Positions 5,837 to 5,903 of a DNA stretch of 5,903 nt are shown one piece after another. Position numbers and translations under genes: made by a program. The notes beneath the pieces were generated by a model, which had not been told where the DNA came from, did not search any database, and saw nothing but the letters and a program-made list of their open reading frames with translations. Position 1 is the stretch's first letter. Every line of letters begins with the position of its first letter. This stretch comes from an uncultured Clostridium sp. (GTDB lineage: Bacteria; Bacillota; Clostridia; Lachnospirales; Lachnospiraceae), in the NCBI GenBank assembly GCA_900551135.1, contig URUX01000154.1:1-5903 (forward strand), in the 5' to 3' direction.

Positions 5837-5899
5837 AAATCAGACAGATTGAAACAGGAAGGGGCTGTCGGGAAATAGACAGTTCTAAACAGGGCGGGG
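5830..5899. repeat. Two tandem copies of a 35-nt repeat, each with a CTGTC/GACAG inverted repeat
   Basis: Copy 1 is 5830-5864 and copy 2 is 5865-5899, directly abutting and equal in length. By hand alignment 27 of 35 positions are identical. Conserved parts are CTGTC at repeat positions 1-5, GACAG at 14-18, AAACAGG at 23-29 and GGGG at 32-35. CTGTC and GACAG are complementary in each copy around an 8-nt spacer. The repeat begins 15 nt after the GDPD stop, and only 4 nt of window follow copy 2, so more copies may exist outside. The period resembles a direct repeat array unit, but there is no spacer, so it is not CRISPR. Its role is unknown. Confidence 0.7.
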
Positions 5900-5903
5900 A
5901 GTG

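Noticed and set aside
5830..5899. CRISPR array
   Set aside because: The two 35-nt units abut with no spacers and differ at 8 positions; no cas gene is in the window.

Overview
The window looks like a piece of a low-to-mid GC Gram-positive genome, most likely a gut Clostridia/Lachnospiraceae-type Firmicute. This is inferred from the AT-leaning codon use, strong purine-rich Shine-Dalgarno sites before every gene, a lipobox-anchored solute-binding protein, and a sugar ABC operon with no ATPase gene of its own. The species cannot be named from the sequence alone.

All five genes lie on the + strand and read as one carbohydrate-uptake-and-cleavage cluster. They are: a lipoprotein solute-binding protein (26-1360); a short intergenic region with a terminator-like hairpin (1371-1400); two CUT1-type inner-membrane permeases (1438-2331 and 2343-3173, 11 nt apart); a 180-nt intergenic region dominated by a long perfect-stem hairpin (3253-3296); a cytoplasmic glycoside hydrolase family 2 enzyme (3354-5075); and, 13 nt after it, a small cytoplasmic glycerophosphodiester phosphodiesterase (5089-5814). 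The last 89 nt hold no gene start that I can support. They carry two copies of a 35-nt tandem repeat, each with a CTGTC-N8-GACAG inverted repeat.

Working model (inference): the lipoprotein captures a small glycoside outside the cell and the two permeases bring it in, powered by an ATPase encoded elsewhere (MsmX/MsmK-type sharing is common in Firmicutes). GH2 and the phosphodiesterase then cut it in the cytoplasm. SBP plus two permeases plus a small cytosolic GDPD resembles the ugpBAECQ glycerophosphodiester system, with a GH2 added and the ATPase missing. This makes a glycosylated glycerophosphodiester or sugar phosphodiester a plausible substrate, but the sequence does not prove it. A plain beta-glycoside transporter with an accidental GDPD neighbour is the main alternative.

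Three genes have start codons inside longer open frames. Shine-Dalgarno spacing places the starts at 1438, 2343 and 5089. All reading frames are intact; no frameshift, insertion sequence, tRNA, rRNA or CRISPR array was seen.
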